Shown here piece by piece: positions 46,301-53,971 of a stretch of DNA of 64,000 bases. The DNA comes from Plazaster borealis (Eukaryota; Echinodermata; Asteroidea; Forcipulatida; Labidiasteridae): contig CM037463.1 in the NCBI GenBank assembly GCA_021014325.1, positions 20,406,026-20,470,025 on the forward strand, given 5' to 3'. Under the pieces are notes generated by a model. The model was not told the DNA's origin, made no database searches, and saw nothing but the letters and a program-made list of their open reading frames with translations. The position numbers were made by a program, and so were the translations under genes. Numbering within the stretch: position 1 is the stretch's first letter; every line of letters begins with the position of its first letter.

Positions 46301-46701
46301 AGCGGTGGACGCAAATCTAGCAATGTTTTACTTTTAGTAACTCACTGTTAAGATTGTAACTGAGTGATGGCATGGGCATGGCACTGGAGGTAGAAATCTA
46401 ACTTTCATTTCTCACATATTGATTACAATAATCTTGATTAATTCTTCTTTGAATATTGGAATTGAAATTGGATGGCCTGAGTGCTAAAATAAAGTGCTAT
46501 TTCAATTTGATTTCTATACTTTTTGATTCTGAAAAAAATCTCATTTTTTTATCATTTAAAGATTTCACTCACCTTGTATTGCACGGAATTCTTATCTGGT
46601 GATGAACCGATTGTAGCAATTCTCTCACCATAGTATGCTCTGAATGTATTCACTACATTTTTCCGAACATTACGACTAAGAAGACGACTGTAGATATTCA
46701 T
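34350..46701 (-). CDS. mccc2: 3-methylcrotonyl-CoA carboxylase beta subunit, complete 15-exon gene
   Basis: Mitochondrial matrix carboxyltransferase of leucine breakdown. It moves the carboxyl group from biotin on the alpha subunit to 3-methylcrotonyl-CoA, giving 3-methylglutaconyl-CoA. Exons on the minus strand: 46701-46573, 45812-45661, 45341-45240, 44629-44502, 43854-43742, 42785-42672, 42035-41971, 40845-40746, 40356-40188, 39191-39115, 38004-37938, 37296-37140, 36302-36188, 35406-35333, 34467-34350. All have GT-AG borders and phases close. The 1,680-nt sum gives 559 residues (human 563). The start is the ATG at 46701; residues 1-28 are rich in Arg, Lys and hydroxylated residues, as in a matrix targeting peptide. 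Two carboxyltransferase lobes follow: TAGGAY at about 217-222 in the first, [17 protein letters not shown] at about 442-458 in the second. The ends DPGSPFLEL and NFGVFRM match the family. No frameshift or missing core residue is visible. Confidence 0.97.
35027..35327 (+). mobile_element. tRNA-Leu(CAA) SINE, tail type 2, against an MCCC2 donor
   Basis: Head at 35027-35113 with acceptor GTGTTGT and ATGACAC, box A GGCCGAGCGGTTTAG and box B GGGTTCGAATCCC. The type 2 tail (CCCCAGGGAGCTGAGATGG) is present, but the terminal part found in the 32419 copy is missing. The recognisable homology ends about 5-10 nt from the minus-strand donor of MCCC2 exon 14 at 35332. Confidence 0.82.
35333..35406 (-). 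CDS. mccc2: MCCC2 exon 14 with an AGAG double acceptor
   Basis: Encodes [17 protein letters not shown] and SPYYSSA. Two AG dinucleotides adjoin (CTGTAGAG). Only the second keeps frame with exon 13, which ends GKE. The first would read AGG AGG AAG AGG CAT TGA and stop after five codons. The exon 13-14 junction lacks about six residues present in the human protein. The donor GTGAGT is a few bases from the 3' end of a SINE. Confidence 0.92.
35646..35822. repeat. Foldback-family repeat in MCCC2 intron 13
   Basis: The ends GCCCAATTTCATAGAGCTGC and TCTATGAAATTGAGCCC are inverted. It is followed at about 35880-36095 by a fragment of a TTAA-type MITE (CTTTATACTATCGAAAGC, TTACCAAACATAGACC). Confidence 0.65.
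36628..36997 (-). mobile_element. tRNA-Leu-derived SINE, tail type 1, in MCCC2 intron 12
   Basis: On the minus strand the head is CGTGGCTGAGGGGTTAAG with box B GGGTTCGAGTCCC. The body has CCTTTGGATGTGACATTAAG, and the tail runs GGTGTTTCTGGTTCAC to CTTGGTTTCATTAC, ending in an ATAATAATAAC run. It has the same orientation as the host gene. Confidence 0.82.
37140..37296 (-). CDS. mccc2: MCCC2 exon 12: second-lobe active-site segment
   Basis: Encodes [20 protein letters not shown], then [20 protein letters not shown] and NYGMCGRAY. The [14 protein letters not shown] loop is the second-lobe oxyanion hole and biotin-facing segment. Donor GTAAGA. Confidence 0.95.
37435..37920. repeat. Two adjoining repeat fragments in MCCC2 intron 11
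   Basis: 37435-37500 is half of the palindromic family at 13400-13570 (AAGGCGCCCTCGCC, AGGAGGTTGTTCATTGGCC). 37500-37910 belongs to the GTCGAAACGTCAGG family (GACTCTGCTAGTGTCGAAAC, AGCAGTTTGCAACAGCT). The exon 11 donor is only about 17 bp beyond. Confidence 0.55.
38120..38529. mobile_element. TTAA-target MITE in MCCC2 intron 10
   Basis: TTAA flanks both ends. Terminal inverted repeats AAGGGTCTGTATACATTTGG and CAAACGTATACAGACCCTT are close to perfect. It has the same AACGCTTCTCAGAT palindrome as 10470-10863. Confidence 0.8.
38658..38971. repeat. TGTCACACGAGG-family repeat with a partial duplication
   Basis: A full copy (38766-38971) matches 2-205. It is preceded by a second left end (38658-38765), so the unit is one full plus one partial copy in tandem. 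It lies in MCCC2 intron 10. Confidence 0.65.
39233..39420 (+). repeat. Fragment of the CTTGTCTTGCTATATTCTAC repeat family
   Basis: TTTGAGGCATTGCATGGTG and CTTTGAGAACTTGTCTTGC match 31310-31440 in reverse. It is inside MCCC2 intron 9. Confidence 0.55.
40963..41925. repeat. GC-richer tandem array filling most of MCCC2 intron 7
   Basis: The unit is about 52 bp (CGCTAGCAACAACTACCTGC, AAGTCAGCACGCC, TTCTGTGTCGC). Some copies carry extra 11-bp CAGCACGCCTT steps. About 0.96 kb of the 1,125-bp intron is array. Long frames across it in plus orientation are artefacts of the stop-free unit and run against the direction of the gene. Confidence 0.9.
42063..42437. mobile_element. TTAA-type MITE in MCCC2 intron 6
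   Basis: Reverse-oriented relative of 570-943: TTAA at the left, AAGGCACTGAAAAACGTTTGG, a central CTTGCAAGAAGTTT palindrome, and ACCAAACGTGTACGATACC at the right, where the flank has decayed to TTGA. It starts 28 bp upstream of MCCC2 exon 7. Confidence 0.7.
42672..42785 (-). CDS. mccc2: MCCC2 exon 6: first-lobe oxyanion-hole segment
   Basis: Encodes [20 protein letters not shown] and the continuation [18 protein letters not shown]. The [11 protein letters not shown] loop is the conserved first-lobe active-site segment of acyl-CoA carboxyltransferases. The exon is 38 codons in phase 0 at both ends, with donor GTAAGA. Confidence 0.95.
42876..43330. repeat. 35/70-bp AT-rich tandem array in MCCC2 intron 5
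   Basis: ATCAATGATCAAACTATTG and GGTACTGAGGATCAAGG alternate. GGTACTGAG recurs exactly 70 bp apart (42972 and 43042), each 70-mer being two 35-bp half units. It is more diverged toward the right end. Confidence 0.85.
43341..43686. mobile_element. Long-hairpin TTAA MITE in MCCC2 intron 5
   Basis: TTAA is at both ends, with AGGGACACGTTGCC and AACGAACGTGTCCCTT as ends. The arms are inverted over about 150 bp: GATCCACACAAATATGCC with GGCATATTTGTGTGGATC, and GCCATTTTGTAGAGCC near the centre. It would fold into a long hairpin in the primary transcript. Confidence 0.85.
44060..44385 (-). repeat. Larger copy of the CTTGTCTTGC family with GACGATGACTAG end
   Basis: On the minus strand the end reads ACGATGACTAGAGCAGGC and TAGTCAAAACATTGAGACC, followed by GAACTCACTCCGCGGCAGTG. 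The same order is found at 54893-55190. It lies in MCCC2 intron 4 and ends within about 115 bp of exon 4. Confidence 0.6.
44877..45170 (+). mobile_element. Second tRNA-derived SINE family
   Basis: The head GTTGGCATAGTGGTAGC carries box A and TGGTTCGAATCACG box B. The body GGATTGGGTTTTCAGTCCC and tail GAGAGTCCTTGGCTTCACAA end in AAATTAAATGAAATG. An inverse copy is at 58985-59272. The tail resembles the type 1 tail of the tRNA-Leu SINE (CCTTGGTTTCA), so the families may share a 3' end. Confidence 0.75.
45425..45597. mobile_element. Truncated TTAA MITE in MCCC2 intron 2
   Basis: Left half of the 570-943 type (AAAGGTATCGTACACGTTTTG to GAAAGAGGTAATTTCTCAC), which stops at the central palindrome. 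It is joined to a 45-bp fragment of the CTTGTCTTGC family (45598-45640). Confidence 0.7.
46573..46701 (-). CDS. mccc2: MCCC2 exon 1: start codon and targeting peptide
   Basis: [20 protein letters not shown] and the residues that follow are basic, with no acidic residue until position 26, as in a mitochondrial presequence. The frame is open upstream to a GTG at 46743, but the only ATG that fits is at 46701-46699. Donor GTGAGT. Exon 2 (45812-45661) continues with ENYVRMKEL and [16 protein letters not shown]. Confidence 0.88.
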
Positions 46702-46900
46702 TTTTGTTTTTTGTGTACAAAGTGTAGTCTCTGCCAAATTCACTCCATGGGCGCTGCCATTTTTTTCTTATGTTACAGCGCCCTCTATTGGCCGTCAATC
46801 GTCAATCTTTGGTTTTGCCCGCTCTCTCGTCGGCGGCCCCTTGAAATGTGTCCTTGCGGCCCGTGGCTGTGAAAAAGACCCGGTAAGTTGCGAAATATAG
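46702..46900 (-). promoter_or_regulatory. Presumed MCCC2 promoter and 5' untranslated region
   Basis: Sequence directly upstream of the ATG. A reversed CCAAT box (ATTGG at about 46786-46790) and a locally GC-richer block (CTCTCTCGTCGGCGGCCCC, near 46820) are the only hints. There is no TATA box at a clear position. Confidence 0.35.
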
Positions 46901-47442
46901 TAGGCCAGCCAAAGTGTGAAATTACACTTTGGACGGCATAGTTTGTTAATGGCTGGCATCCATGCTAGATCTATTGTTCATGAGATCAGGAAAGCGATTA
47001 GGGTGGATGCCCTCAATTTTGAATCAAAAGGCCATTTGGAGGTCAAAAGGTTTAAGGTCAAATAAGGTCAAATATGGTCAAAAATCAGTATTTTCAAAAT
47101 TTGTATACATTTTGACCCAATTGATAGATCTATCCATAAAATCTATTGTTAACTTCATGTTGATATACCAAACCTATGAAATTAATGGATAAACTTTCAA
47201 TTCATCTTACACAAATGTATCGTTACTCATAGGAGGTCCTGTATTCGGGGTAGGGCCTACCCCTCATATAGTCAAGGCGTAAGTTTCACGTCACTGCGCG
47301 TGATGTAAGCAACCCCTACTCTAGAGACAAAATAACATGTTCTACTTGCCAAACATCGAGTCTCCTCTCCCTTGACCTAAACTTGGAGACAGGTAACCCT
47401 CCACCGTTAAGTTGTACTTGTAATATCAATTCAAAGAAATTT

Positions 47443-49290
47443 TCGAGGGTACCCTATTTTCGAGGGTGTCCAATTTTCGAGGGTACCCTAATTTCGCGGG
47501 TGCCCTATTTTCGAGGGTGTCCAATTTTCGAGGGTACCCTATTTTCGAGGGTGTCCAATTTTCGAGGGTACCCTATTTTCGCGGGTGCCCTATTTTCGAG
47601 GGTACCCTAATTTCGAGGGTACCCTAATTTCGAGGGTACCCTATTTTAGAGGGTACCCTATTTTCGAGGGTACCCTATTTTCGAGGGTCCAATTTTCGAG
47701 GGTACCCTAATTTCGAGGGTACCCTATTTTCGAGGGTCCAATTTTCGAGGGTACCCTAATTTCGAGGGTACCCTATTTTCGAGGGTGTCCAATTTTCGAG
47801 GGTACCCTATTTTCGAGGGTGTCCAATTTTCGAGGGTACCCTATTTTCGAGGGTGTCCAATTTTCGAGGGTACCCTATTTTCGAGGGTGTCCAATTTTCG
47901 AGGGTACCCTATTTTCGCGGGTGTCCAATTTTCGAGGGTACCCTAATTTCGAGGGTACCCTATTTTCGAGGGTCCAATTTTCGAGGGTACCCAATTTTCG
48001 AGGGTGTCCAATTTTCGAGGGTACCCTATTTTCGAGGGTCCAATTTTCGAGGGTACCCTAATTTCGAGGGTACCCTATTTTCGGGTGCCCTATTTTCGAG
48101 GGTACCCTAATTTCGAGGGTACCCTATTTTCGAGGGTGTCCAATTTTCGAGGGTACCCTATTTTCGAGGGTGTCCAATTTTCGAGGGTACCCTATTTTCG
48201 AGGGTCCAATTTTCGAGGGTTCCCTATTTTCGAGGGTCCAATTTTCGAGGGTGTCCAATTTTCGCGGGTACCCTATTTTCGAGGGTCCAATTTTCGAGGG
48301 TACCCTATTTTCGAGGGTCCAATTTTCGAGGGTACCCTAATTTCGAGGGTACCCTATTTTCGAGGGTCCAATTTCGAGGGTTCCCTATTTTCGGGTGCCC
48401 TATTTTCGAGGGTACCCTAATTTCGAGGGTCCAATTTTCGAGGGTGTCCAATTTTCGGGTGTCCAATTTTCGGGTGCCCTATTTTCGAGGGTACCCTATT
48501 TTCGAGGGTCCAATTTTCAAGGGTACCCTAATTTCGAGGGTACCCTATTTTCGAGGGTGTCCAATTTTCGAGGGTACCCTAATTTCGAGGGTACCCTATT
48601 TTCGAGGGTACCCCTAATTTCGAGGGTACCCTATTTTCGAGGGTCCAATTTCGAGGGTTCCCTATTTTCGGGTGCCCTATTTTCGAGGGTACCCTAATTT
48701 CGAGGGTCCAATTTTCGAGGGTGTCCAATTTTCGGGTGTCCAATTTTCGGGTGCCCTATTTTCGAGGGTACCCTATTTTCGAGGGTCCAATTTTCAAGGG
48801 TACCCTAATTTCGAGGGTACCCTATTTTCGAGGGTGTCCAATTTTCGAGGGTACCCTAATTTCGAGGGTACCCTATTTTCGAGGGTACCCTAATTTCGAG
48901 GGTACCCTATTTTCGAGGGTCCAATTTTCGAGGGTACCCAATTTTCGAGGGTGTCCAATTTTCGAGGGTACCCTATTTTCGAGGGTGTCCAATTTTCGAG
49001 GGTACCCTATTTTCGAGGGTGTCCAATTTTCGAGGGTACCCTATTTTCGAGGGTACCCTATTTTCGAGGGTGTCCAATTTTCGAGGGTACCCTAATTTCG
49101 AGGGTACCCTATTTTCGAGGGTACCCCTAATTTCGAGGGTACCCTATTTTCGAGGGTCCAATTTTCGAGGGTTCCCTATTTTCGAGGGTCCAATTTTCGA
49201 GGGTGTCCAATTTTCGCGGGTACCCTATTTTCGAGGGTACCCTAATTTCGAGGATACCCTAATTTCGCGGGTGCACTATTTTCGAGGGTA
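47443..49290. repeat. 1.85-kb minisatellite of about 17-bp units with higher-order repeats
   Basis: On the order of 110 units of the form CGAGGGTACCCTATTTT, with variants CGAGGGTGTCCAATTTT, CGAGGGTACCCTAATTT and a 15-bp CGAGGGTCCAATTTT. A block starting near 48370 is repeated 277 bp further on with the same order of variants, including the odd CGGGTGTCC steps. All plus-strand frames through it (YFRGYPNFEG-like) are by-products of a stop-free unit. It begins about 0.74 kb upstream of the MCCC2 ATG. Confidence 0.95.
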
Positions 49291-49399
49291 TGCACTTTAT
49301 GGAATATGCAGGAAACGCAAATCTTGTACATGTGGCACAGATTATGAGCCATGACGAGGGCGCCCTTCTCAAATAATGTCATATGCACAATGTCTATTA

Positions 49400-49640
49400 C
49401 ATTGAAAATGTTAAACACTATGGACTCCGTTTCACAAAGAGCTAAGATTGTTCTTAAGTTGTGTACCAATCTTAATTGCTAAGCAAAGTGTGATGTTACA
49501 ATACAAATCACTATGGTGATACTGACAGCTCGTCTTAAGATCATTGGGCATTGTTGTTAAAGGCATCGTATACGTTTGGTAATTACTCAAAATATATATT
49601 AGCACCTAATGTCTGGCAGGCCCCCGAGCAGCTTTGAGGT
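49400..49640. repeat. CTTAATTGCTAAGCAAAG repeat and a MITE fragment
   Basis: CGTTTCACAAAGAGCTAAG and CCAATCTTAATTGCTAAGC form an element also seen at about 51105-51310 and 51515-51625. It is followed by a short MITE fragment, AAAGGCATCGTATACGTTTGG, from 49558. Confidence 0.5.
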
Positions 49641-50367
49641 TCCAACAGGGTTTAAAAAAACGAACAGAAGTATTCACATCATTAGTGCAAAAACAATGTT
49701 TCGTTTCAAACATAAAGTCTAATTTATTATAAGAAGCCATTAATTAAAGGAATAAATTTACACACACTCTGTAGCACAGAAAACATATGCTTTGCATAAA
49801 ACGGGTCACCAACAAAATTGCCCATTAGTGAATGGCTTACTCTACTATTTCTAAGATGTTGAGCGCAAAGTTGAAACCTGCACACATTTCAAATCTGTCC
49901 ACCCAAGTTTTAAGCCTGCCTGGAGGAAGATTAAAACTTGCGCACATTTCTACTTTGCGCTCAACACTGTTCCATGAAATTAGACCCTGGTTTGGAGATG
50001 TCGACGCGCCTATAATGTGACGGCAGCCCCGTTATTTTAAACAATTTGTATCAGAACTACACTTTTGTGAGTCTTGTTAGTAGGCCTACTGGTTAAAAAC
50101 ATTTTGCATGGTGTCGATAATAAGAAATCGCCATTACCTTTTTATTGTTGCCTTCTTTTAGCTATGCCGTTCCCAATCCCAAATTGCTCGGAAAAACAAA
50201 CTCCCCAAAACATCAAAGATGCACAGTGACTCTAGATCAATTCCTTCTCTAGCCTATATGCATGTCCCGGTGCGCAAAAGATTCTGGGTGAAATCCGAGT
50301 CCAAGCAACACCGGCAACCATCATGGCGCCCAACATGGCAGCTTGATTTATTTTCCAATTGTACTTG

Positions 50368-50578
50368 GCGTGTCATGACCGAACGGATTAGAACACCGAA
50401 CTCAAGCTCTGGTGTTTCTGATCAGCAGAGTGTGGGTTCGAATCCCAGTCCACATGCTTCGTCCTTCAGATGGGACGTTAAGCCGTAGGTCCCGTGTGTT
50501 GTGTAATGCACGTAAAAGAACCTTGTAAACCATTACATGGTGCTATGTAAAAGACCTGGTCTCATACTTCAATAACGT
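50368..50578 (+). mobile_element. tRNA-Leu-derived SINE, shortened
   Basis: CACCGAACTCAAGCTCTGG and GGGTTCGAATCCC, then CCTTCAGATGGGACGTTAAG and GTAATGCACGTAAAAGAACC, then the CTTGTAAACCATTACATGG tail also seen at 28003 and 57426. The CTTGAGCAAG part is deleted. Confidence 0.75.
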
Positions 50579-51699
50579 AGCTCCACAATAACTTGCAGGA
50601 AAATAATGAACGTTAAAAGCACCAGTGTCGGATATGTGTGGTATATTTTAAAGATGTCGCTTGTGCATAATGGGCAATTCAGAGTTTTTTCGTTCTGATT
50701 AATGTTGTGTAAATCTCTTCTCGAAGGAGTATTGGCTCTGAGAAGTTGGTTTGTTCTCTTCTCAGAACCAAAACTCCTCCCCAAAACAATTTGCACATGA
50801 TTTTTACGCACAACAATCTCACTGGAAATAGTTACTTCTTATTAAATTTCTCATAGAATGGCGGGAAAAATATAGTTGGAATATTTTTTAATGAGAATAT
50901 TGATGGTCACTTCAAGATTTTGTAGAAATGCATCAAACCTACGGTACGCACGAGTTCACGCAAACAAAATAATGTCTAGATGTTGCAGCAAGAGATAGAA
51001 ATTCAGCACAATTATTTTAAAGTGTATTCGGCGTTAATAAAATCTTTCAAAATAAATAGTGTTTATTGATTTGGTGCATTGTTTGTTAGCATTGATTCTT
51101 TAGGCATCAATCTTAATTGCTAAGCAAATCACTTTGGTAATACTTCTAATATTACTTTGTGAAATCGGCCCAAAAGGCTCAATTTCACATAACACTAAGA
51201 TTCATCTTTAAAGATGAGTTGTTGATATTGCTATGATTGGTAAATGTGACATCACACTTTGCTTAATAGCTATTACAACTGATTCGCAGTTAGGACTAGA
51301 CCAACCTCGTTCCCAATGGTGAATGATCTCGCCACGCCATTTCTTTTTTTCCCCAGAATGCGTTGCTTGATCGTAACCCCTGGAAGTGTGACTTTGAAAT
51401 ATCAAAATACATTGGATATTTTAATTAGTCCTGTGGTTGATCCATTCTGTGTATAGAGACTACGCAATTCTGCCTCTGGCCATGACTTTTGAAATGTTTT
51501 TAATAAACCAATCACCACTAAAAATTGCTTAAGCAGATTGTGATGTCACAACACAAACACTATGGCAATGTTAACAACTCATCCTAATTAAGATAAATCT
51601 TAATGCTTCGTGAAGTCGAGCCCTGGCAATACAACAATGTTGCCATTGTTCACATAATTCTCAGCATGTGCTCACTGTCTTACATTTTGAACCTAAATG

Positions 51700-52343
51700 C
51701 CAAGGTGTTTAAGGTTTTTTGAAATTCTGTATATGAAACAGTATTTCTCACCAAACAAAATGTATCTTGTATTGTGTTGCCTTGGTACATCCCAAGAGTA
51801 TTTCTTGAGTGATAATACCCTCTTTTAATAACATGTATATTGTGGGTCATACATGTATGATTGATGACACTTTTTGAGTACACAAAAAAGATCGTACATG
51901 TACGATAATGGCGCTCTCAAGATACATAAAATAGATCGTCCATGTACGACCTTGGCACTGAAAGAGTTAAGTCTTTGAAAGTCCAGCCTATTTTATTCTG
52001 CAAAGATCATGTCGCCTTATTTTTACAAAAAGAGTGACCTTGTGCACTCCTGGCAGGCAAGATACTAAAACTGTTAATTATTTTAGTGCCCGCTTCTTGA
52101 GGTTTTTTCGAAATTCTGTCCAAAAATTAATAAATAAGTCTTTCTCATCAAACAAAATGTATCTTGCTGATTCGTGTTGCCTTGGTACATTCCAAAGTCA
52201 ATAGTATTTCTCGTTAAGAGTGATAATGCCCTCTCGTGATAACATGTATATTATTGGTCGTACAAGTACAATTGATGACACTTTTTGAGTACCGGTACAC
52301 AAAATAGATCGTACATGTACGACCTTGGCACTGAAAGAGTTAA
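51700..52343. repeat. Direct duplication rich in TACATGTA palindromes
   Basis: AACAAAATGTATCTTG, GTGTTGCCTTGGTACAT, AACATGTATATT and ATTGATGACACTTTTTGAG occur in the same order in both halves, about 390-400 bp apart. Each half ends with ATCGTACATGTACGA-like palindromes and GACCTTGGCACTGAAAGAG. Confidence 0.75.
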
Positions 52344-52794
52344 TAAGGAGATGTTACACTTAGTATGTAATTTAGTAAAACATGTTGGGGGACAATTTCT
52401 TTTTTGAGATGAGTACAATGAGCTGTGTACAAAGTGTGCCTGTAGGAAGTCATAGCTTTGTGGCTCATGAGCAACATGCTTCATTATTTTTCTCCAGTGC
52501 CGAGTTTACTGACCCCTTATAAATGCTGAATTTGGGAGTTTCTTTATGCACGAATATTCTACGATTGGAAGTCCTATAGACACCCTAGACAGTTAAATAA
52601 AGTTTCATAAAATTAATGTAAACCATTAGTTTGTTTAAACAACTGGTCCTGCTAAAGGTTTATATAGCATGTACATAAACTAGAACAATAAAATCAGGAG
52701 GTATTCATATAAATAAAATTTAACTCTTCAAAATCAGGAGATGTTACTATGTAAAAAAAAAAAGAAGCAAAACGGACCAAAGTAAATTCATACC

Positions 52795-53115
52795 TTGGGT
52801 GAATTTCATAAATCTGCTTAGCTGAATAAGCTGACAATACCACTTATAACATTTTCATTTGCTAAGCAAGAATATAACAAGGAACCAGTCAAAAATCGGT
52901 ATGTATTTCATGATCATTTTGACCGGTAAACCTTGGCCCAATTTCATGCTTAAGTAGAAAACATTGCTTAACAAATTTCTGCTCAGCAAAAGTAAGCAGG
53001 ATACCAGCCATAGATGGTACATGTGACATGCTATTCTGGCTGGTAACCTTATTCTGGTAAGCATAGTTTTGTTGTGCATAGGTCCTTTTTCTGCTTAAGC
53101 AGCTCTATGAAATTA
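52795..53115. repeat. Two adjoining foldback-family copies
   Basis: A left fragment (GGTGAATTTCATAAATCTGC to ATTTTGACCGGTAAACC) runs into a fuller copy, CCCAATTTCATGCTTAAG to GCAGCTCTATGAAATTAGG. Confidence 0.6.
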
Positions 53116-53330
53116 GGCTTTTTGCTAAGCAAAATATATCTGATAGTAAGCAACTTTTCTATAGTAAGCAGTTTTAATCTGACTTTATTTTTATAATTAT
53201 TTTAGACACGTCTCCAACATTAGCTTAGTAATTTACAATACTTACAAGATATTATAATTTTTTTAAATCTAATATCAAACAAAAAAATGTAATTTCCTCA
53301 AGCAGAGCAAAATTGCATTAAATAAAACGA

Positions 53331-53336
53331 TTTATT
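53331..53336 (-). terminator. Candidate PDK polyadenylation signal
   Basis: AATAAA on the minus strand, 468 nt downstream of the PDK stop codon. A second AATAAA is at 53189-53184. There is no transcript evidence, so either or neither may be used. Confidence 0.3.
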
Positions 53337-53803
53337 TTTTAACCATCCAGCATCATGGGCACACAAAGACAGTGCTGACGTAATCTTCCTAAATTTCACT
53401 TTTAGTCGCACTTTTGTATGCATGGTAACGAAAGCTTGCCCATCTCCACCAAAGCCCATATTGCTTGTCATTGTGAGTACACACTTGATCAAAATGTGCT
53501 TCTGCGTTGTTTGTTTTTTCTTAGAGCCGAGTGGTCATGTGATGCCTGAGAAGTACTGTGATTGGCGGTCTCTTCCGAACAGAGTGAGGGACTTGGGGAA
53601 GTCTAGACGGCGTCAAATAAACCTGGTTATTTTTCCATTGCCGACATTTTCAAGAACGACGGTTTTACCCGGTAAGTCTGCTGCCACCTAGTGTCCTCAA
53701 GACTTTTCCCGTTATTAGCCAACACTGTCAAGAACAATTCTCATAGCACCCTTTTTGTAGGGCCACTGGCAACGACATCTTTTCTCTTTGATCTTGAGTT
53801 ACT

Positions 53804-53971
53804 CTAGTTATTTGGTGACAGCTTTCTTCTAGTGGCCCTAGTGGCCGTACTGAATGGCCTGATATTGCCCGCTGGTGAACTCCAGTCGCTGACGGAGGTC
53901 GTCGACTGGTAAATACGAGACACTGTTCGGTTATAGATTGGCAAGAGTTCACTGGCTTCGCTTGACAGGAC
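53804..53971 (-). CDS. pdk: PDK last coding exon with the DW tail
   Basis: Encodes [20 protein letters not shown], then [16 protein letters not shown] and a basic Ser/Arg-rich end ([13 protein letters not shown]). SDW corresponds to the C-terminal DW motif that stabilises the kinase dimer. The stop is TAG. Confidence 0.93.
   Translation of the reverse strand, partial: VLSSEASELLPIYNRTVSRIYQSTTSVSDWSSPAGNIRPFSTATRATRRKLSPNN

Larger units (their letters stand above)
49641..53803. other. Intergenic stretch between MCCC2 and PDK
   Basis: No gene is supported. Apart from the SINE at 50368-50578 and the CTTAATTGCTAAGC repeats, it holds a direct duplication at about 51700-51965 and 52090-52343 and two adjoining foldback fragments at 52795-53115. 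The 3' untranslated region of PDK lies at its right end. Confidence 0.45.

Noticed and set aside
46702..46743. Upstream extension of the MCCC2 start
   Set aside because: The frame is open to 46743, but the first codon there is GTG. The ATG at 46701 starts a proper targeting peptide.
47383..49354. Several long plus-strand frames reading YFRGYPNFEG-like repeats
   Set aside because: They are all produced by a stop-free 17-bp satellite unit, occur in several frames at once, and have no splice or start context.
53422..53691. 89-codon plus-strand frame at the PDK 3' end
   Set aside because: Its C-terminal part overlaps the GCAGCAGACTT repeat, and the same LPGKSAAT word appears in reverse at 58528-58628, so it is repeat-derived.
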